A stretch of DNA of 64,000 nt from the NCBI RefSeq assembly GCF_001720585.1, contig NZ_MABH01000136.1, positions 1-64,000 of the forward strand, written 5' to 3'. The notes beneath the pieces were generated by a model. That model did not search any database. It was given only the letters and a program-made list of their open reading frames with translations, and was not told the DNA's origin. A program made the translations under genes and the position numbers. Origin of the DNA: Cereibacter johrii (GTDB taxonomy: Bacteria > Pseudomonadota > Alphaproteobacteria > Rhodobacterales > Rhodobacteraceae). Positions 1 to 12,396 of this stretch are shown in pieces (position 1 is the stretch's first letter; each line of letters begins with the position of its first letter).

Positions 1-8
1 CGGCATGT

Positions 9-84
9 GGGGCCTTAGCTCAGCTGGGAGAGCACCTGCTTTGCAAGCAGGGGGTCATCGGTTCGATCCCGATAGGCTCCACCA
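9..84 (+). tRNA. tRNA-Ala (anticodon TGC)
   Basis: A complete cloverleaf can be read. The 7-bp acceptor stem has the G3:U70 wobble pair that defines alanine tRNAs. The anticodon TGC is at 42-44 in a TTTGCAA loop, there is a GTTCGAT T-loop, and CCA is encoded at 82-84. It sits in the 16S-23S spacer of an rRNA operon; a tRNA-Ile and the 16S gene would be expected just left of the window. Confidence 0.97.
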
Positions 85-330
85 GATCCGGTTCGATCGC
101 CAAGCCCATTGGGTGGGTTTGGCCGTCCAACCGGACGAGATTTTGACATCGTTCAGAGAGATACAACATCAGTATCGCCGGTCTCCCGAGTAGGGGAAGA
201 CCTGGGGTTCGACCCCGCAGGCGATATTGTTCCAAGTCTAGTACAACTGACCGCGACGACCTTCGGGTCATCGCATGGGAATGTACATGCTTCTGACATG
301 GGAAAGAGCCTTGCTCTTTCCGGATCAGAT
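85..330 (+). other. rRNA operon spacer with 23S processing stem
   Basis: Internal transcribed spacer without a gene. Its last part (about 309-335) is complementary to 3146-3172 beyond the 23S 3' end; for example TCAGATCAAGC at 325-335 pairs with GCTTGATCTGA at 3146-3156. The two ends of the 23S precursor therefore form the long stem that RNase III normally opens during maturation. Confidence 0.75.
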
Positions 331-3152
<2,822 letters not shown>

Positions 3153-3254
3153 CTGACCCGGTAACAGCAAGGCTCAATAAGCCAAAGCTCTACCCCAGAT
3201 CAGAAAGCAATAGACCCGGAACAAGCAAAAGCCTGATGTTGTCGTTTCTTCTCC

Positions 3255-3372
3255 GGTCTGGTGGCCATAGCACGAGCAAAACACCCGATCCCATCCCGAA
3301 CTCGGCAGTTAAGTGCCGTCGCGCCAATGGTACTGCGTCTCAAGACGTGGGAGAGTAGGTCGCCGCCAGACC
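3255..3372 (+). rRNA. rrf: 5S ribosomal RNA
   Basis: GGTCTGG at the 5' end pairs with CCAGACC at the 3' end (helix I). The conserved 5S core around CCCGATCCCATCCCGAACTC (3284-3303) and the GGGAGAGTAGG block lie between them. It follows 23S after about 100 bases of spacer. Confidence 0.95.
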
Positions 3373-3416
3373 TGAAAAGAAACGAATATCCCTCAAAACG
3401 ATCAAATCAAAACCGA

Positions 3417-3493
<77 letters not shown>

Positions 3494-3521
3494 GACTTTC
3501 TAAAAAGATATCAAAGACTTC

Positions 3522-3546
3522 AAAGCCGAGCATAACGCTCGGCTTT
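3522..3546 (+). terminator. rRNA operon terminator
   Basis: A perfect 10-bp inverted repeat, AAAGCCGAGC / GCTCGGCTTT, has a 5-base loop (ATAAC) and lies 29 bases after tRNA-fMet. The T tail is short (TTTCGT), as is common in GC-rich genomes. It ends the operon and marks the last clearly chromosomal feature before the prophage. Confidence 0.85.
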
Positions 3547-3563
3547 CGTCGTTCCAAATTCTT

Positions 3564-3580
3564 GTCAACACCTGGTCAAC
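3564..3580. repeat. GTCAAC direct repeat near the prophage left end
   Basis: GTCAAC occurs at 3564-3569 and 3575-3580, an 11-bp period. Short direct repeats of this kind beside a prophage end could be recombinase arm sites. No matching core could be found at the right end, so this is only a pointer to where the left junction may lie. Confidence 0.3.
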
Positions 3581-3632
3581 GTTTTACGAGCCCCCCATCG
3601 GCGGGGCGGACAAACGCCGCCGGAGCCATCTG

Positions 3633-3944
3633 TCACTTCGGAAGATCCTCCCGAAACCGGTCCATCTGGTGCATCCGCTCGTGCAGGATCGTCACGATGC
3701 CGACGTCCCCGTTCGACAGCCGCCGCCAGTACACGAAATGATGCCCGTGCCGGAAGTAGAAGCCTTCGATCCCGAACTCGGCCGGGATGGGGTGCGACGC
3801 GACGCCATGGCTGTCGATCTTGTCGAACGCCGCGAAGAGCTCGGTGATGTAGCGATCCGCCTGTTCCGCGCCCCAGCGGTCGCGCGTGTAGCGGTAGATC
3901 TCGTCAAGCCGCAGCGATGCAGCCTCCTGGACGCGGACGGCCAC
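3633..3944 (-). CDS. parE: ParE/RelE-type toxin
   Basis: 103 aa with a GTG start at 3944. The fold signature of the ParE/RelE superfamily is visible: an N-terminal helix pair (LDEIYRYTRDRWG), a basic strand region and the C-terminal strand VGIVTILHERMH. Family members poison DNA gyrase (ParE) or cut mRNA on the ribosome (RelE); which applies here cannot be told. It is 4 bases downstream of its ParD-type antitoxin and clearly co-transcribed. The pair sits at the extreme left end of the prophage, the usual place for an addiction module that stabilises the element. A GC-rich hairpin about 3596-3626 follows the stop and may end the transcript. Confidence 0.85.
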   Translation of the reverse strand: MAVRVQEAASLRLDEIYRYTRDRWGAEQADRYITELFAAFDKIDSHGVASHPIPAEFGIEGFYFRHGHHFVYWRRLSNGDVGIVTILHERMHQMDRFREDLPK

Positions 3945-3948
3945 GCTG

Positions 3949-4203
3949 TCAGCCCTGGTTCCGGGCGATCACCTCGGCCGCCGTCACCGGGCGATAGCTT
4001 TCCTCCGGCGCAGCGAAGGCGCGCGTCAGCTCTGCCTTCAGGCGATCAAATGCCTCACGCTCCACCCGTTCCTTGTCGCGCCGGATCAGGTCGCGGACGT
4101 ATTCGCTGATGTTCTCGTAGGACCCGTTCTCGCCCACGTTCGATGCCACGAACTCGCTCAGCGCGCCGCTGATGCGGACCGTCATCGTCGTGGTCTGGGA
4201 CAT
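3949..4203 (-). CDS. parD: ParD-type ribbon-helix-helix antitoxin
   Basis: 84 aa. The N-terminal 50 residues read as a ribbon-helix-helix DNA-binding domain (strand TTTMTVRIS, then two helices including SEYVRDLIRRDKER). A flexible C-terminal tail would wrap the toxin. The ATG at 4203 is preceded by GAGGTCCCC. ParD proteins neutralise ParE and repress their own promoter, which should lie in 4204-4260. Confidence 0.85.
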   Translation of the reverse strand: MSQTTTMTVRISGALSEFVASNVGENGSYENISEYVRDLIRRDKERVEREAFDRLKAELTRAFAAPEESYRPVTAAEVIARNQG

Positions 4204-4374
4204 GGGGACCTCCGTCTGTTGTCTTCAAGATACGCAAGAATGAATGCGCAGGCAAGATTGGCTTCGCGTCGCGCGCAGCGCGAGGTTGAGTTGCACGCAG
4301 CCGCAGACAGCTTCCTCGCGCCCGGCGCGGTCTCGCATCTGGCCTTGGCCCATCGCCTGTGGCAGCATCGCCGC

Positions 4375-5097
4375 ATGATCGCATTCCGTCCGCTGCCTGA
4401 TGACCATCCCGACCTCGCGCATTTCCCCTTGCTGCGCGCGGCGCTGCTCACCTTGCGGTACGCGCAAGAGCACGGCGCCATCGGTCTGACGAAATCGAAT
4501 GCCTTCAAGCGGGTCTTTGTGCATTGGGCGGTCGAGGCCTTCAACTGGCCCGGAAAAAGCGCCGAGGAGATGTTCCGCTACAACAAGGTGATCAACGAAT
4601 ACGAATTCCCGCCGCTCGAAGTGCTGCACGCCCTGCTGACCGGCCTGCGCCTTGGTCGGCATTACAAAGGCGAATTCAAGGTCACCAAGCGCGGGGCAGA
4701 GTTGGCGCAGGCTCCGGGGCAGCTCTTCGCCGCGCTGATCCCTCACTATCTCTTCGAGATCGACCATGCCTCCTACGCGCGTTTCGACGAGTGCCCCTTC
4801 GGCACATGGGACGTCTGGATGAATGTCATCAATGTCGAGGCGAACCTTGGCACCACCGAGCGCAAGCTCTTTGCCGCCTTTTACGGCGAGGAGCAGGATT
4901 GGGACACGCCCGGTTGGCGCGACATGGCCGCCTTCTCCTCGTGCGTGCTGCGTCCGCTTGAATGGGCGGGCCTTCTGATGCAACCGCGTGAGGCGCAGTA
5001 CGGCGCCACCACGCGCGAGGTCTTCAAGACGCCCCTCTGGCGCGCCGCGCTGAAACTCGACACCGATCAGATGTTGCGGCCGGTTCTGGTGCAGTGA
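4375..5097 (+). CDS. uncharacterised rightward prophage gene
   Basis: 240 aa from the ATG at 4375 (MIAFRPLPDDHP); the same frame is open further upstream to 4219, but that part is low-complexity and Arg/Ala-rich, unlike real coding here. The protein has an alternation of aromatic and acidic residues and a segment (about 90-105) rich in basic residues (GRHYKGEFKVTKRG) that resembles a winged-helix wing. No signal peptide or membrane segment. It runs against the leftward prophage operon and beyond the last tail gene, so it is probably a lysogen-expressed accessory gene. No function can be assigned, and no strong ribosome binding site is visible. Confidence 0.6.
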   Translation: MIAFRPLPDDHPDLAHFPLLRAALLTLRYAQEHGAIGLTKSNAFKRVFVHWAVEAFNWPGKSAEEMFRYNKVINEYEFPPLEVLHALLTGLRLGRHYKGEFKVTKRGAELAQAPGQLFAALIPHYLFEIDHASYARFDECPFGTWDVWMNVINVEANLGTTERKLFAAFYGEEQDWDTPGWRDMAAFSSCVLRPLEWAGLLMQPREAQYGATTREVFKTPLWRAALKLDTDQMLRPVLVQ

Positions 5098-5150
5098 CTT
5101 TTGCTTGGCCTCGAGGGCAGGGGGCGCCGGTCGGACCTGCAAGACGGGCC

Positions 5151-7073
5151 TCAGTAATCGGTTTCCAGATAGACCCCGGCACAGTCATAGGCGACGGCGG
5201 CGGCCGTGACGCCGGTGTTCAGGAAGAGCCGCGGCGAGAGGAATTGCGTGTTCGCGGGCAAGTCGGCGGTGATCTCCTGTTCGAACACCGCGCCTGACAC
5301 CTCGTCGACGACGCGCACCCAGACAGAGCTGCCATTCGGCGGCGCTGCGATGAAGAGGGTGAGCACGCCGCCGGTGGCGATGGCGAAGCTCGCCCCCATG
5401 TCGGTGAGCGTCGGTGCCCCCGAGGCATCATTCGTCACCATCTGCCAGCGCGTGTGTGTCCCGCGCTGGAAACCGATGCCGATGCAGGTGATAGCAGTGG
5501 CGAGCGTCAGGGTGGTTGCGAGAGCGGCCGTTGATCCGTAGAGGCCGAAGAACCCCATGCCGGTCGCCTGCAGGGTCGTGAGCGAAATCCGCGTGACGAA
5601 GGTCCAACCGCCCAGGCCCGCCGCGTTGCCGCGCCAGCAGGCCCAGCCTGCGGAGCGCTGGTCGGCGACCGAGTCTGCCACTGCGGCCGAGGTCAGACGC
5701 CAGCGCCGCATCGAAGCGGCGAGGTTGGTCGAGGCCAGTGTGGGATGCGAGACGGTGCCGACCGAGGTGAGCGGCAGCCCCTCGGCGGTGATCGTGGTGC
5801 TGGTCGAGGGCGACCAGTTGGCGATCCGGTTGACCCCGAAGTGTGGCTGGAGGGGGAAGTCGCGGCCCGAGGGGCGCATGACGTCGATCCATGGGGCGCC
5901 TGCGCGGTTACGGGCGTAGACCGACGCTTTGCCAGCGGGCGGCGGGGGCGGGGCAATGGTCAGTCCCGGCAGGACCGTGGGCTGCGGCAGTTCCACCTGG
6001 CCGCTGGTGCGGTCGATGCGGATCGCGTCGAAGAAGGCCGCGCCGTCCGGGCTGACCTTGATGCCGAAGTCGTCGTTGCCGAGCAACCCGATCAGCGCCC
6101 GCGCCGAAAACCCGGTCTTGAAGGCAAAGGCCGCGTCGTTCGCGGCCGCGGCCTTGTTGACCGTCGCCTCGATCCCGGCGCCTGCGTTGTTCAGAAGCAC
6201 TGCGGGCGTGTTGACCGAGAGCCGGTTATAGGTGTCCGCCGTCGCTCCGCCGAGTCCGAGCTGTTGCGCGGTAAGGTTTGCCTGGGGCATGCCCACCTGC
6301 GTCACGGCGTTGGCGAAGGTGACGGTGGGCGTGTTGATGACGGTCGTGCCGCCCGCGCCAGCCGTGGCCGAGCCAATGTTGACGACCGTGGTCGATCCAG
6401 ATGCACCTCCGGTCCCGAGGTTCACGGTCTTGGTGACGCCCGTTGTCGTCGCCCCGGTGCCCAACCCATAGGTGGCGGTGCCTGTTGCCGTGCCGATCGA
6501 GGCGCTGGCGGCCGACACCGTCACGGTCCCGGACGCTGTAAGCGTGCCCGAGAAGGTCTTGTTGCCGGTGAAGGTCTGGGTACCCGCCAGGATCGCGAGT
6601 TCCGACGAGGTGTTCGGCAGTGTGAAGCTGCGCGTCGTCCCGGTGCTGATCCCCGACAGCGAGAAGGTCGCCTTCTTCGTCGGATCGGCATCGTTGACGA
6701 GGCTGAAGATGGCATCCGACACATTGCTCGGCTCGCCCACGACCTCCCAGGCGCTGCCGCTCCAGGCGAGGAACAGGCTTTCGGCCGCGACCCAAGTGAG
6801 CCAGCCGGGGCGCGGCAAGAGGCGGATCCATGCGCCGTCCACCCAGAAGGCCACATTCAAATCCCACCCGGCCCAAAGGCCGGTCGCGCCGGGGGCCACG
6901 AGGTGCCGGTTTCCGTCGGCCGGGCTGGCCGGGGGCGCAGTCCGCGTGCGGTCGAGGACCGAGAGTTGCACCATGGCATCGAGCAGCCGGAGGGCCTCGT
7001 TGTGGGTGACATGCTTTTGCGCCTGCGCCGCCAGAAGGTAGGGCAGGCCCAGATGGGTCGTGGTGTCTGACAT
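5151..7073 (-). CDS. DUF2793-type tail fibre / host-recognition protein
   Basis: 640 aa. The first ~90 residues (LPYLLAAQAQKHVTHNEALRLLD ... WVDGAW) match the DUF2793 module found after the tail hub in Rhodobacterales phages and near gene transfer agents. Residues about 150-260 are Gly/Thr/Ser/Ala-rich with near-periodic strands, as in a fibre shaft. The C-terminal ~200 residues look like a globular beta-rich tip. It is the last gene of the leftward morphogenesis operon, 21 bases after the tail hub. The role in binding the host surface is inferred from position and composition. Confidence 0.75.
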   Translation of the reverse strand: MSDTTTHLGLPYLLAAQAQKHVTHNEALRLLDAMVQLSVLDRTRTAPPASPADGNRHLVAPGATGLWAGWDLNVAFWVDGAWIRLLPRPGWLTWVAAESLFLAWSGSAWEVVGEPSNVSDAIFSLVNDADPTKKATFSLSGISTGTTRSFTLPNTSSELAILAGTQTFTGNKTFSGTLTASGTVTVSAASASIGTATGTATYGLGTGATTTGVTKTVNLGTGGASGSTTVVNIGSATAGAGGTTVINTPTVTFANAVTQVGMPQANLTAQQLGLGGATADTYNRLSVNTPAVLLNNAGAGIEATVNKAAAANDAAFAFKTGFSARALIGLLGNDDFGIKVSPDGAAFFDAIRIDRTSGQVELPQPTVLPGLTIAPPPPPAGKASVYARNRAGAPWIDVMRPSGRDFPLQPHFGVNRIANWSPSTSTTITAEGLPLTSVGTVSHPTLASTNLAASMRRWRLTSAAVADSVADQRSAGWACWRGNAAGLGGWTFVTRISLTTLQATGMGFFGLYGSTAALATTLTLATAITCIGIGFQRGTHTRWQMVTNDASGAPTLTDMGASFAIATGGVLTLFIAAPPNGSSVWVRVVDEVSGAVFEQEITADLPANTQFLSPRLFLNTGVTAAAVAYDCAGVYLETDY

Positions 7074-7094
7074 GGGGATTCCCGTGGGGTGGGA

Positions 7095-10000
7095 TCAGAA
7101 TTGCAGCGTGACCGCGGCGGGTGTGCCGCGCCCGAGGCGGTTCGAAAGCTGGAAGATGCGGAGCGCCAGTGTCTGGCCGGGCCCGAGCAGCGCGCCCCAG
7201 TCGGTGATCTGCTGCGCGGCGGTATAGAGGGCGGAGGTCGTGGTGCTGGTCAGCGTGCGCTTGACGGTCGTCCCGTCGAGGATCTGCACATCGTAGCTTT
7301 CCAGGTCTTCGGCCAGCGGCACCTCGACCTGTTCCCAGGCATCGGCGACCAGCGCACGGGACCGCCGCGTCCAGCGGATCGTCAGATCGCCCGGGCTGCG
7401 GGCGGTTCGCCACGGCTGCTCGACATGCACCGGCGCGAAGGGCAGGAGGCCCCGCCCGGTCGGGGTGAAGCCCAGCGCGGCGAAGCTGTCGTCGTTGACG
7501 GCGCGCGCGGCTGGTCCCACACGCCAGTTCCAAGGCAAGCCAAGGTCAGCCTCGGCAATGGGCTGCGAGGCCAGTGTGGTGTCCAGTACCACCACTCGCG
7601 CCCCGGCAGGGGTGGGATTGCCGATGGCATGTTCCGTGCCGCGCTGGCCGCGGAGGAGGCGGGTCAGGCGATAGCGGCCAGGGGCGATAAGCTCTGCAGC
7701 CCCCGCCTGGACGATCTCCCAGACGCCCACCGCGGCCTCGATCGCCAGCGCGTTTGCGCCGCCGAAGAGGGCGACGTCGGTGACACTCTCCAGCGTTCCC
7801 GAAAGCAGATCGACCACCAGCGCGTTGCCCAGATCGAAGCGCGAGGTCGGCCCCGGAAAGAAATCGAAGGCCAGCGTGCCGATCCGCGCCCGACTGCCGA
7901 AGGTCGTCAGGAGGTTGAACCCGTCTGTCGAGGCGCTACGGAACACCGCGATCTCGCCCGGCCATGGGCTGGCATAGGCCGCGATCCAGGGGCGATGCGC
8001 CGCAACCTCCTCGCTGATCTGCGGCAGATCCAGCATCACCACCTCGGGCGTGCCGAAGACGACGGGGCTCGCAACATTCGCGGGCCGGGGATCGCCGGGC
8101 GGCAGGTCATAAGCAGCGCGGTCCTGGCGCACCGCCTCGACGCCGCGCGCTTCGGCATCGGCGATGGAGGTGAGGCGGAATTCCATCTCGCGGCCGTCAT
8201 GTGCAAGGCGGATCACATCGGCCGGATCAAGGGCCAGCTTTGACGGCGGCAGGCGGAAGGTGGCGCTTTCCCGGCCGATCCAGGCCTCCATCAGCGCGCG
8301 GCGGCACCGGCGTTCGGCCTCCTCGGGCGGGATCGCCATCGGGAAGGACTCGAACGCGATGCGGGTCGTGTCAACGGTGATGCGCCGCGCCTCCACCTGC
8401 GCCGCGTCGTAATCCTCGTCTGCGCGGGCGACCTGCCACTTCAGCGCCTGCGGCAGTTCGGTCTCCTGGCCGCGTGTCAACTCGAAGGCCTCGCCCTCGC
8501 GGTTGGCAACCAGATCGTCGATAGCCAGCGTGACGACCGAGGCGCGGCCACGCATCACAAACCGGATCACGCCTTCGGTCTCGATGGCGTCGAAGCCGAA
8601 ATGCCGGGCCAGCGTGGAAATCGATGCACGAGGGCTTTCCAGCGCCCCGATCACATAGCCCTCGACCGCGCCCCAGAGGCCGGAGACATCAATGAGGCTT
8701 TCCGCGAGCCCGGCGCGCAGGCAGAGGTTGCGCACAAGCGCGGCGAGCGAGACAGCGCCGAGCCGTCCGGTGAGCCAGTGGCCGAGCCGCCAGTTCGCGC
8801 CGTCCGTCCAGACGCCGGTCAGTTCGGGGAAGAACGGATAGGGCCGCGCGTCCCAGGTCCAGGCGGCGCATTCGGGAACATGCACCATGCGGCCGCCATA
8901 GACGGGCGAGGTCGGGTTATTGGCCGGAGTTCCCCACCAGAGATAGCTCGCTTCCAGATAGGCGCGCTGGAGCGCGTCATCGCGCCAGCCGCGGGAAAAA
9001 TGCGGCGTGGCGCTCTCGGACGACTTCGGGTCGAAGAAGACATTGGGCTGGTTCGTGCCGCGGTCGATGGCGGGACAGCCGAGTTCGGTGAACCAGATCG
9101 GCTTCGATTGCGGCACCCATGCCGTGGGCGGGCCGCTCTCGATCCCGCTCGGGCGGTTGAGATGCGCGTTCGACCACCAGGCGCGCAGATCCTTGGTGCG
9201 GAAGACCCACGGCTTGCCCGCAGCGCCATCGGTGATGGGCGTCCGTAGTTGCGCCGACCAGTCGGCGGCGCTGGCATAGAACCAATCGAAGCCCTCGCCA
9301 CCGGCGATGTTCGCTTGCAGATAGCCGCGGTCATAGATCGCGGGCCAGCCTTCGATCGCGTCCAGATGCTCGAACCCGTCGCGCCAGTCCGACAGCGGCA
9401 TGTAATTGTCGATGCCCACGAAATCGATGTTCGCATCCGACCAGAGCGGGTCGAGGTGGAAATAGACATCCCCCGTGCCGTCCTGCGGATGGTGGCCGAA
9501 ATACTCCGACCAGTCGGCAGCATAGCCGATCTTCGTGCCCGGCCCGAGGATTGTGCGGACGTCGGCCGCGAGGGTCTTGAAGGCCGAGACGGCCGGATAG
9601 GCGCTGGCGCCTGAGCGGATCGACGTGAGGCCGCGCATCTCCGAGCCGATCAGGAAGGCATCGACCCCGCCCGCGGCGGCGCAGAGATGCGCGTAATGCA
9701 GCACCATCCGGCGCAGGCCCCAATCACCGGGCGAGCCGGTGAAGGTGATGGTCTCGCCCGACACCGCGAACTGTGCCGGGTTGGCCGTGCCGAAGAAGCT
9801 TGAGACCTGCGTGGCCGCCGCCGCGGTCTTGTCCACGGTTCCCGCGGAACCTGCGGCCGGGGAGCAGGTAATCCGGCCGCGCCAGGGGAAACTCGGCTGA
9901 CCGAGCGTCGCGGCGTTGTCGGAATAGGGATCGGGCAGTGTGTTGCCAGGCGGCACATCCATCAGCAGGAAGGGATAGAAGGTGACGCGCAGCCCGCGCG

Positions 10001-11060
10001 CCTTCATCTCGCGGATTGCCTCAACCACCGCGAAATCCGCAGGCGTGCCGCCATAGACCGGCCGATCCTCGGCGTCGCGGCTCACGAGATGCGCATTCGT
10101 CCGCGTCACGCCATTGACCGTCCAGACCTTGGGGCTGGTCGTCTTGGCCGCCACCTCGACGCCGGGCTTGATCGCGCAGTTTCCAGCGCGCAGGTCATTG
10201 CCAAACCAGGCGACGACGAGGCTGATGCTTTCGACCGCCGGCGCCAGAGCCTGCAGCCGGTCGAGCGCCACCACCATGTCGGCGGTGTCGGAAACCGCGT
10301 TCAGGTTCTCGGCCACTTGCGCCCCGGTCTCGCCCTTGCGGATCGCCTCGGTCGCATAGGTGAACTCGCCCGAGGCCGGGATAAGAGTGACGGCACGAGT
10401 CAGCCCCTCGGCGGTGTCGGGATCGGCCAGCGGGCGGAACACCTCGAAGCTGAGTTGCGGCAGGCGGTTGCCGAAGGTGGCCAGCGCCAGATCCTCGAAG
10501 ACGACATAGGCCGTGCCGCGATAGGCAGGCGTGTTGGCCGCGCCCATCTTCGCCGCAATGAAGGGATCGGCGGTCTGCACTTCGTCGCCCGGATACCAGC
10601 GCCACGTGATGCCGGTCATGTCGAGCGGCTTGCCATCAGCCCAGATGCGGCCGATGCCGGTGATCGGCCCCTCGCAAAGAGCGACGGCAAAGGACGCATA
10701 GTAGAGATATTCGGTGGTCTTGACCTTCCCGCCGCCCCCGCCCTTGCCGCCGCCTTGCGTCGTGGTCTTCGTCTCTTCACGGAAATCAGTGGACCAGAGG
10801 ATGTTGCCGCCGATCCGCATCCGCCCGTAATGGCGGGGGATCACCGCGCCTTCGGTGGAGGAGGTGATGCGCAGCGTGTCGAGCCGCTGACCCTCGATCC
10901 GTTGCGCAGGCGCGAGCGAGGAGACGATCCAGCTGTCGACGACAGACCCCACGGTCGAGCCGACAAAGCCGCCGATGACGGCGCCGGAAAGGCCAAGGAT
11001 CGTGCCGCCGAAAGCCCCGCCAATGGCGGAGCCGACGGCGCCGAGGACAAGGGTGGCCAT
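7095..11060 (-). CDS. tail hub 'megatron' with TIM-barrel domain (GTA gp15-like)
   Basis: 1,321 aa from the ATG at 11060 (MATLVLGAVGS), preferred over the upstream in-frame start because residue 1 onward is the typical Gly/Ala-rich amphipathic opening. Recognisable parts: a Gly-rich N-terminal segment, an alpha/beta region about 330-720 corresponding to the glycoside-hydrolase-like TIM barrel of gene transfer agent gp15 (SEYFGHHPQDG, ELGCPAIDRGTN), then repeated beta domains to the C terminus. Such proteins form the central tail fibre hub and may help penetrate the envelope. The gene lies 8 bases after the NlpC/P60 gene, the same order as in R. capsulatus GTA. Confidence 0.88.
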   Translation of the reverse strand: MATLVLGAVGSAIGGAFGGTILGLSGAVIGGFVGSTVGSVVDSWIVSSLAPAQRIEGQRLDTLRITSSTEGAVIPRHYGRMRIGGNILWSTDFREETKTTTQGGGKGGGGGKVKTTEYLYYASFAVALCEGPITGIGRIWADGKPLDMTGITWRWYPGDEVQTADPFIAAKMGAANTPAYRGTAYVVFEDLALATFGNRLPQLSFEVFRPLADPDTAEGLTRAVTLIPASGEFTYATEAIRKGETGAQVAENLNAVSDTADMVVALDRLQALAPAVESISLVVAWFGNDLRAGNCAIKPGVEVAAKTTSPKVWTVNGVTRTNAHLVSRDAEDRPVYGGTPADFAVVEAIREMKARGLRVTFYPFLLMDVPPGNTLPDPYSDNAATLGQPSFPWRGRITCSPAAGSAGTVDKTAAAATQVSSFFGTANPAQFAVSGETITFTGSPGDWGLRRMVLHYAHLCAAAGGVDAFLIGSEMRGLTSIRSGASAYPAVSAFKTLAADVRTILGPGTKIGYAADWSEYFGHHPQDGTGDVYFHLDPLWSDANIDFVGIDNYMPLSDWRDGFEHLDAIEGWPAIYDRGYLQANIAGGEGFDWFYASAADWSAQLRTPITDGAAGKPWVFRTKDLRAWWSNAHLNRPSGIESGPPTAWVPQSKPIWFTELGCPAIDRGTNQPNVFFDPKSSESATPHFSRGWRDDALQRAYLEASYLWWGTPANNPTSPVYGGRMVHVPECAAWTWDARPYPFFPELTGVWTDGANWRLGHWLTGRLGAVSLAALVRNLCLRAGLAESLIDVSGLWGAVEGYVIGALESPRASISTLARHFGFDAIETEGVIRFVMRGRASVVTLAIDDLVANREGEAFELTRGQETELPQALKWQVARADEDYDAAQVEARRITVDTTRIAFESFPMAIPPEEAERRCRRALMEAWIGRESATFRLPPSKLALDPADVIRLAHDGREMEFRLTSIADAEARGVEAVRQDRAAYDLPPGDPRPANVASPVVFGTPEVVMLDLPQISEEVAAHRPWIAAYASPWPGEIAVFRSASTDGFNLLTTFGSRARIGTLAFDFFPGPTSRFDLGNALVVDLLSGTLESVTDVALFGGANALAIEAAVGVWEIVQAGAAELIAPGRYRLTRLLRGQRGTEHAIGNPTPAGARVVVLDTTLASQPIAEADLGLPWNWRVGPAARAVNDDSFAALGFTPTGRGLLPFAPVHVEQPWRTARSPGDLTIRWTRRSRALVADAWEQVEVPLAEDLESYDVQILDGTTVKRTLTSTTTSALYTAAQQITDWGALLGPGQTLALRIFQLSNRLGRGTPAAVTLQF

Positions 11061-11068
11061 TGGGATTC

Positions 11069-11515
11069 TCAGCGTGCAGGGAACAGGAAGGCGAAAGCGA
11101 TGCGCCGCCGCCATGTCGGTGTCAGCGGTTCCTCGATCACGCCGAGGCGTTCATAGGCGTGCAGGAAGGTGTCGGGGCCGGTGAGGATGCCGACATGCTT
11201 GGCGATGGCGCGGGGCCTCATGCGGAAGAGGATAAGCGCGCCAGGCAGGGCATCATCCGGGGCAATCTCGGGCATTATGCGGCGAGCGCCCTCGGCCAGA
11301 ACCTCGCGCGGGCCCATCTCGCCCCAATCCCGGCTGTAGGGCGGGATCGGGAAGGGTTCCGGCCCGACCACCTCGCGCCAGACGCCGCGCGCAAGGCCGA
11401 GGCAATCGCAGCCCACGCCCTTGAGGCTCGCTTGGTCGTGGTAGGGCGTGCCAAGCCAAGAGCGCGCGACGGCAATGACGCGGACCGGATCGGCGGGCGG
11501 GATGGGCGCGGTCAC
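11069..11515 (-). CDS. NlpC/P60 cell-wall peptidase of the tail tip (GTA gp14-like)
   Basis: 148 aa, GTG start at 11515 overlapping the previous stop as GTGA. The NlpC/P60 signature is present: Cys38 in CDCLGLARG, and a His in AKHVGI. Members cut gamma-D-Glu-diamino acid bonds in peptidoglycan. In tailed particles of this type the enzyme rides on the tail tip and opens the cell wall locally during DNA entry. Its position between DUF2163 and hub genes reproduces the gene transfer agent order. Confidence 0.9.
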   Translation of the reverse strand: MTAPIPPADPVRVIAVARSWLGTPYHDQASLKGVGCDCLGLARGVWREVVGPEPFPIPPYSRDWGEMGPREVLAEGARRIMPEIAPDDALPGALILFRMRPRAIAKHVGILTGPDTFLHAYERLGVIEEPLTPTWRRRIAFAFLFPAR

Positions 11516-12396
11516 AGCACCGCTCCCTCGTGGCCGCCGTCCTTGGTTGCGTAACGGAGCACGGCATCCTGGCCGGGGATGTGCGGAAAACCCCGGAAGT
11601 TGGCGACATTTGCGAACTTCGCCCGGCAGGTTGCGAGGCTCTTGTCGCAGCCCGCGCGGATCGTGAAGGCGTCACCCTCGCTGATGGCCCGCACCGGAGC
11701 CTCCAGCAGAGTCAGGATTGCCACGCCCTCGACAAGCGTGTGCGATAGTACCTCGGCCTGCCGCCCGGCATTGGCGCCGCTGGTCCATTGGATCCGTCCA
11801 TAGGAGAACCAGCCCGCGGCATAGGCTTGCAGCCCCTCGGTCGTGAAGGCGCGATCACGCTGTAATGCCGCCACCGTGCCGGTGCCGGTGTAGATCGGCG
11901 TTTCGGCATGGATGCCGCAGCGTCTATCGCCCAGCGCCGCGTCGCAGGTTGCCTGGAAGGTGCGCCCGACCGTTTGGCCGAGGACATGGGCAAGGCTCCG
12001 AACCTCAGCGACAAAAGCCAGCCGCCCGCGCCGGATCTGGCCGATGGCGCCCCGGCGCAAAAGCACGCGCTGCGCCGGGGCCGCCCAGTTCACCCGCCAG
12101 ACCTCGACCATGCCATTGTCCCAGCGGCCATCGAGAATATCGGTCTCGGTGATCCGGTCGGAGGTCAGCACCCCTTGAGCGTCCTGCGCATCGACCGAGA
12201 GATCGGAGCCAGATCGGACCTCGGACGCCGTCAGCCCGCTTTCGGGCTCGAACGCGGTCCCATCGAAGCTGAGACTGCGGTCGTGGTCGGTGAAGCCGAA
12301 ACTCACGCCATCGGCGCGGGTGATACGCCAGCACCATGCAAGCGTCGTGGTGCCTTCGTCGAGGTGGGATTGAAGGTCTGGCGGGAGGGACTTCAT
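11512..12396 (-). CDS. DUF2163 tail hub protein (GTA gp13-like)
   Basis: 294 aa, ATG at 12396 within an ATGA overlap with the upstream stop. The start MKSLPPDLQSHLDEG, the FGFTDHDRSL motif and the C-terminal GCDKSLATCRAKF...NFRGFP block are characteristic of DUF2163/BR0599 proteins, the distal hub component known from gene transfer agents. Cysteines cluster near the C terminus as in homologues, where they may hold an iron-sulfur or metal site. Part of the leftward tail-tip set. Confidence 0.9.
   Translation of the reverse strand: MKSLPPDLQSHLDEGTTTLAWCWRITRADGVSFGFTDHDRSLSFDGTAFEPESGLTASEVRSGSDLSVDAQDAQGVLTSDRITETDILDGRWDNGMVEVWRVNWAAPAQRVLLRRGAIGQIRRGRLAFVAEVRSLAHVLGQTVGRTFQATCDAALGDRRCGIHAETPIYTGTGTVAALQRDRAFTTEGLQAYAAGWFSYGRIQWTSGANAGRQAEVLSHTLVEGVAILTLLEAPVRAISEGDAFTIRAGCDKSLATCRAKFANVANFRGFPHIPGQDAVLRYATKDGGHEGAVL

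Noticed and set aside
5745-7070. Long open frame on the opposite strand of the tail fibre gene
   Set aside because: Arg/Gly-rich shadow caused by GC-rich third positions; no ribosome binding site and no protein-like pattern. The same holds for 17251-19893, 21954-23795, 25123-26481, 53282-54910 and similar frames.
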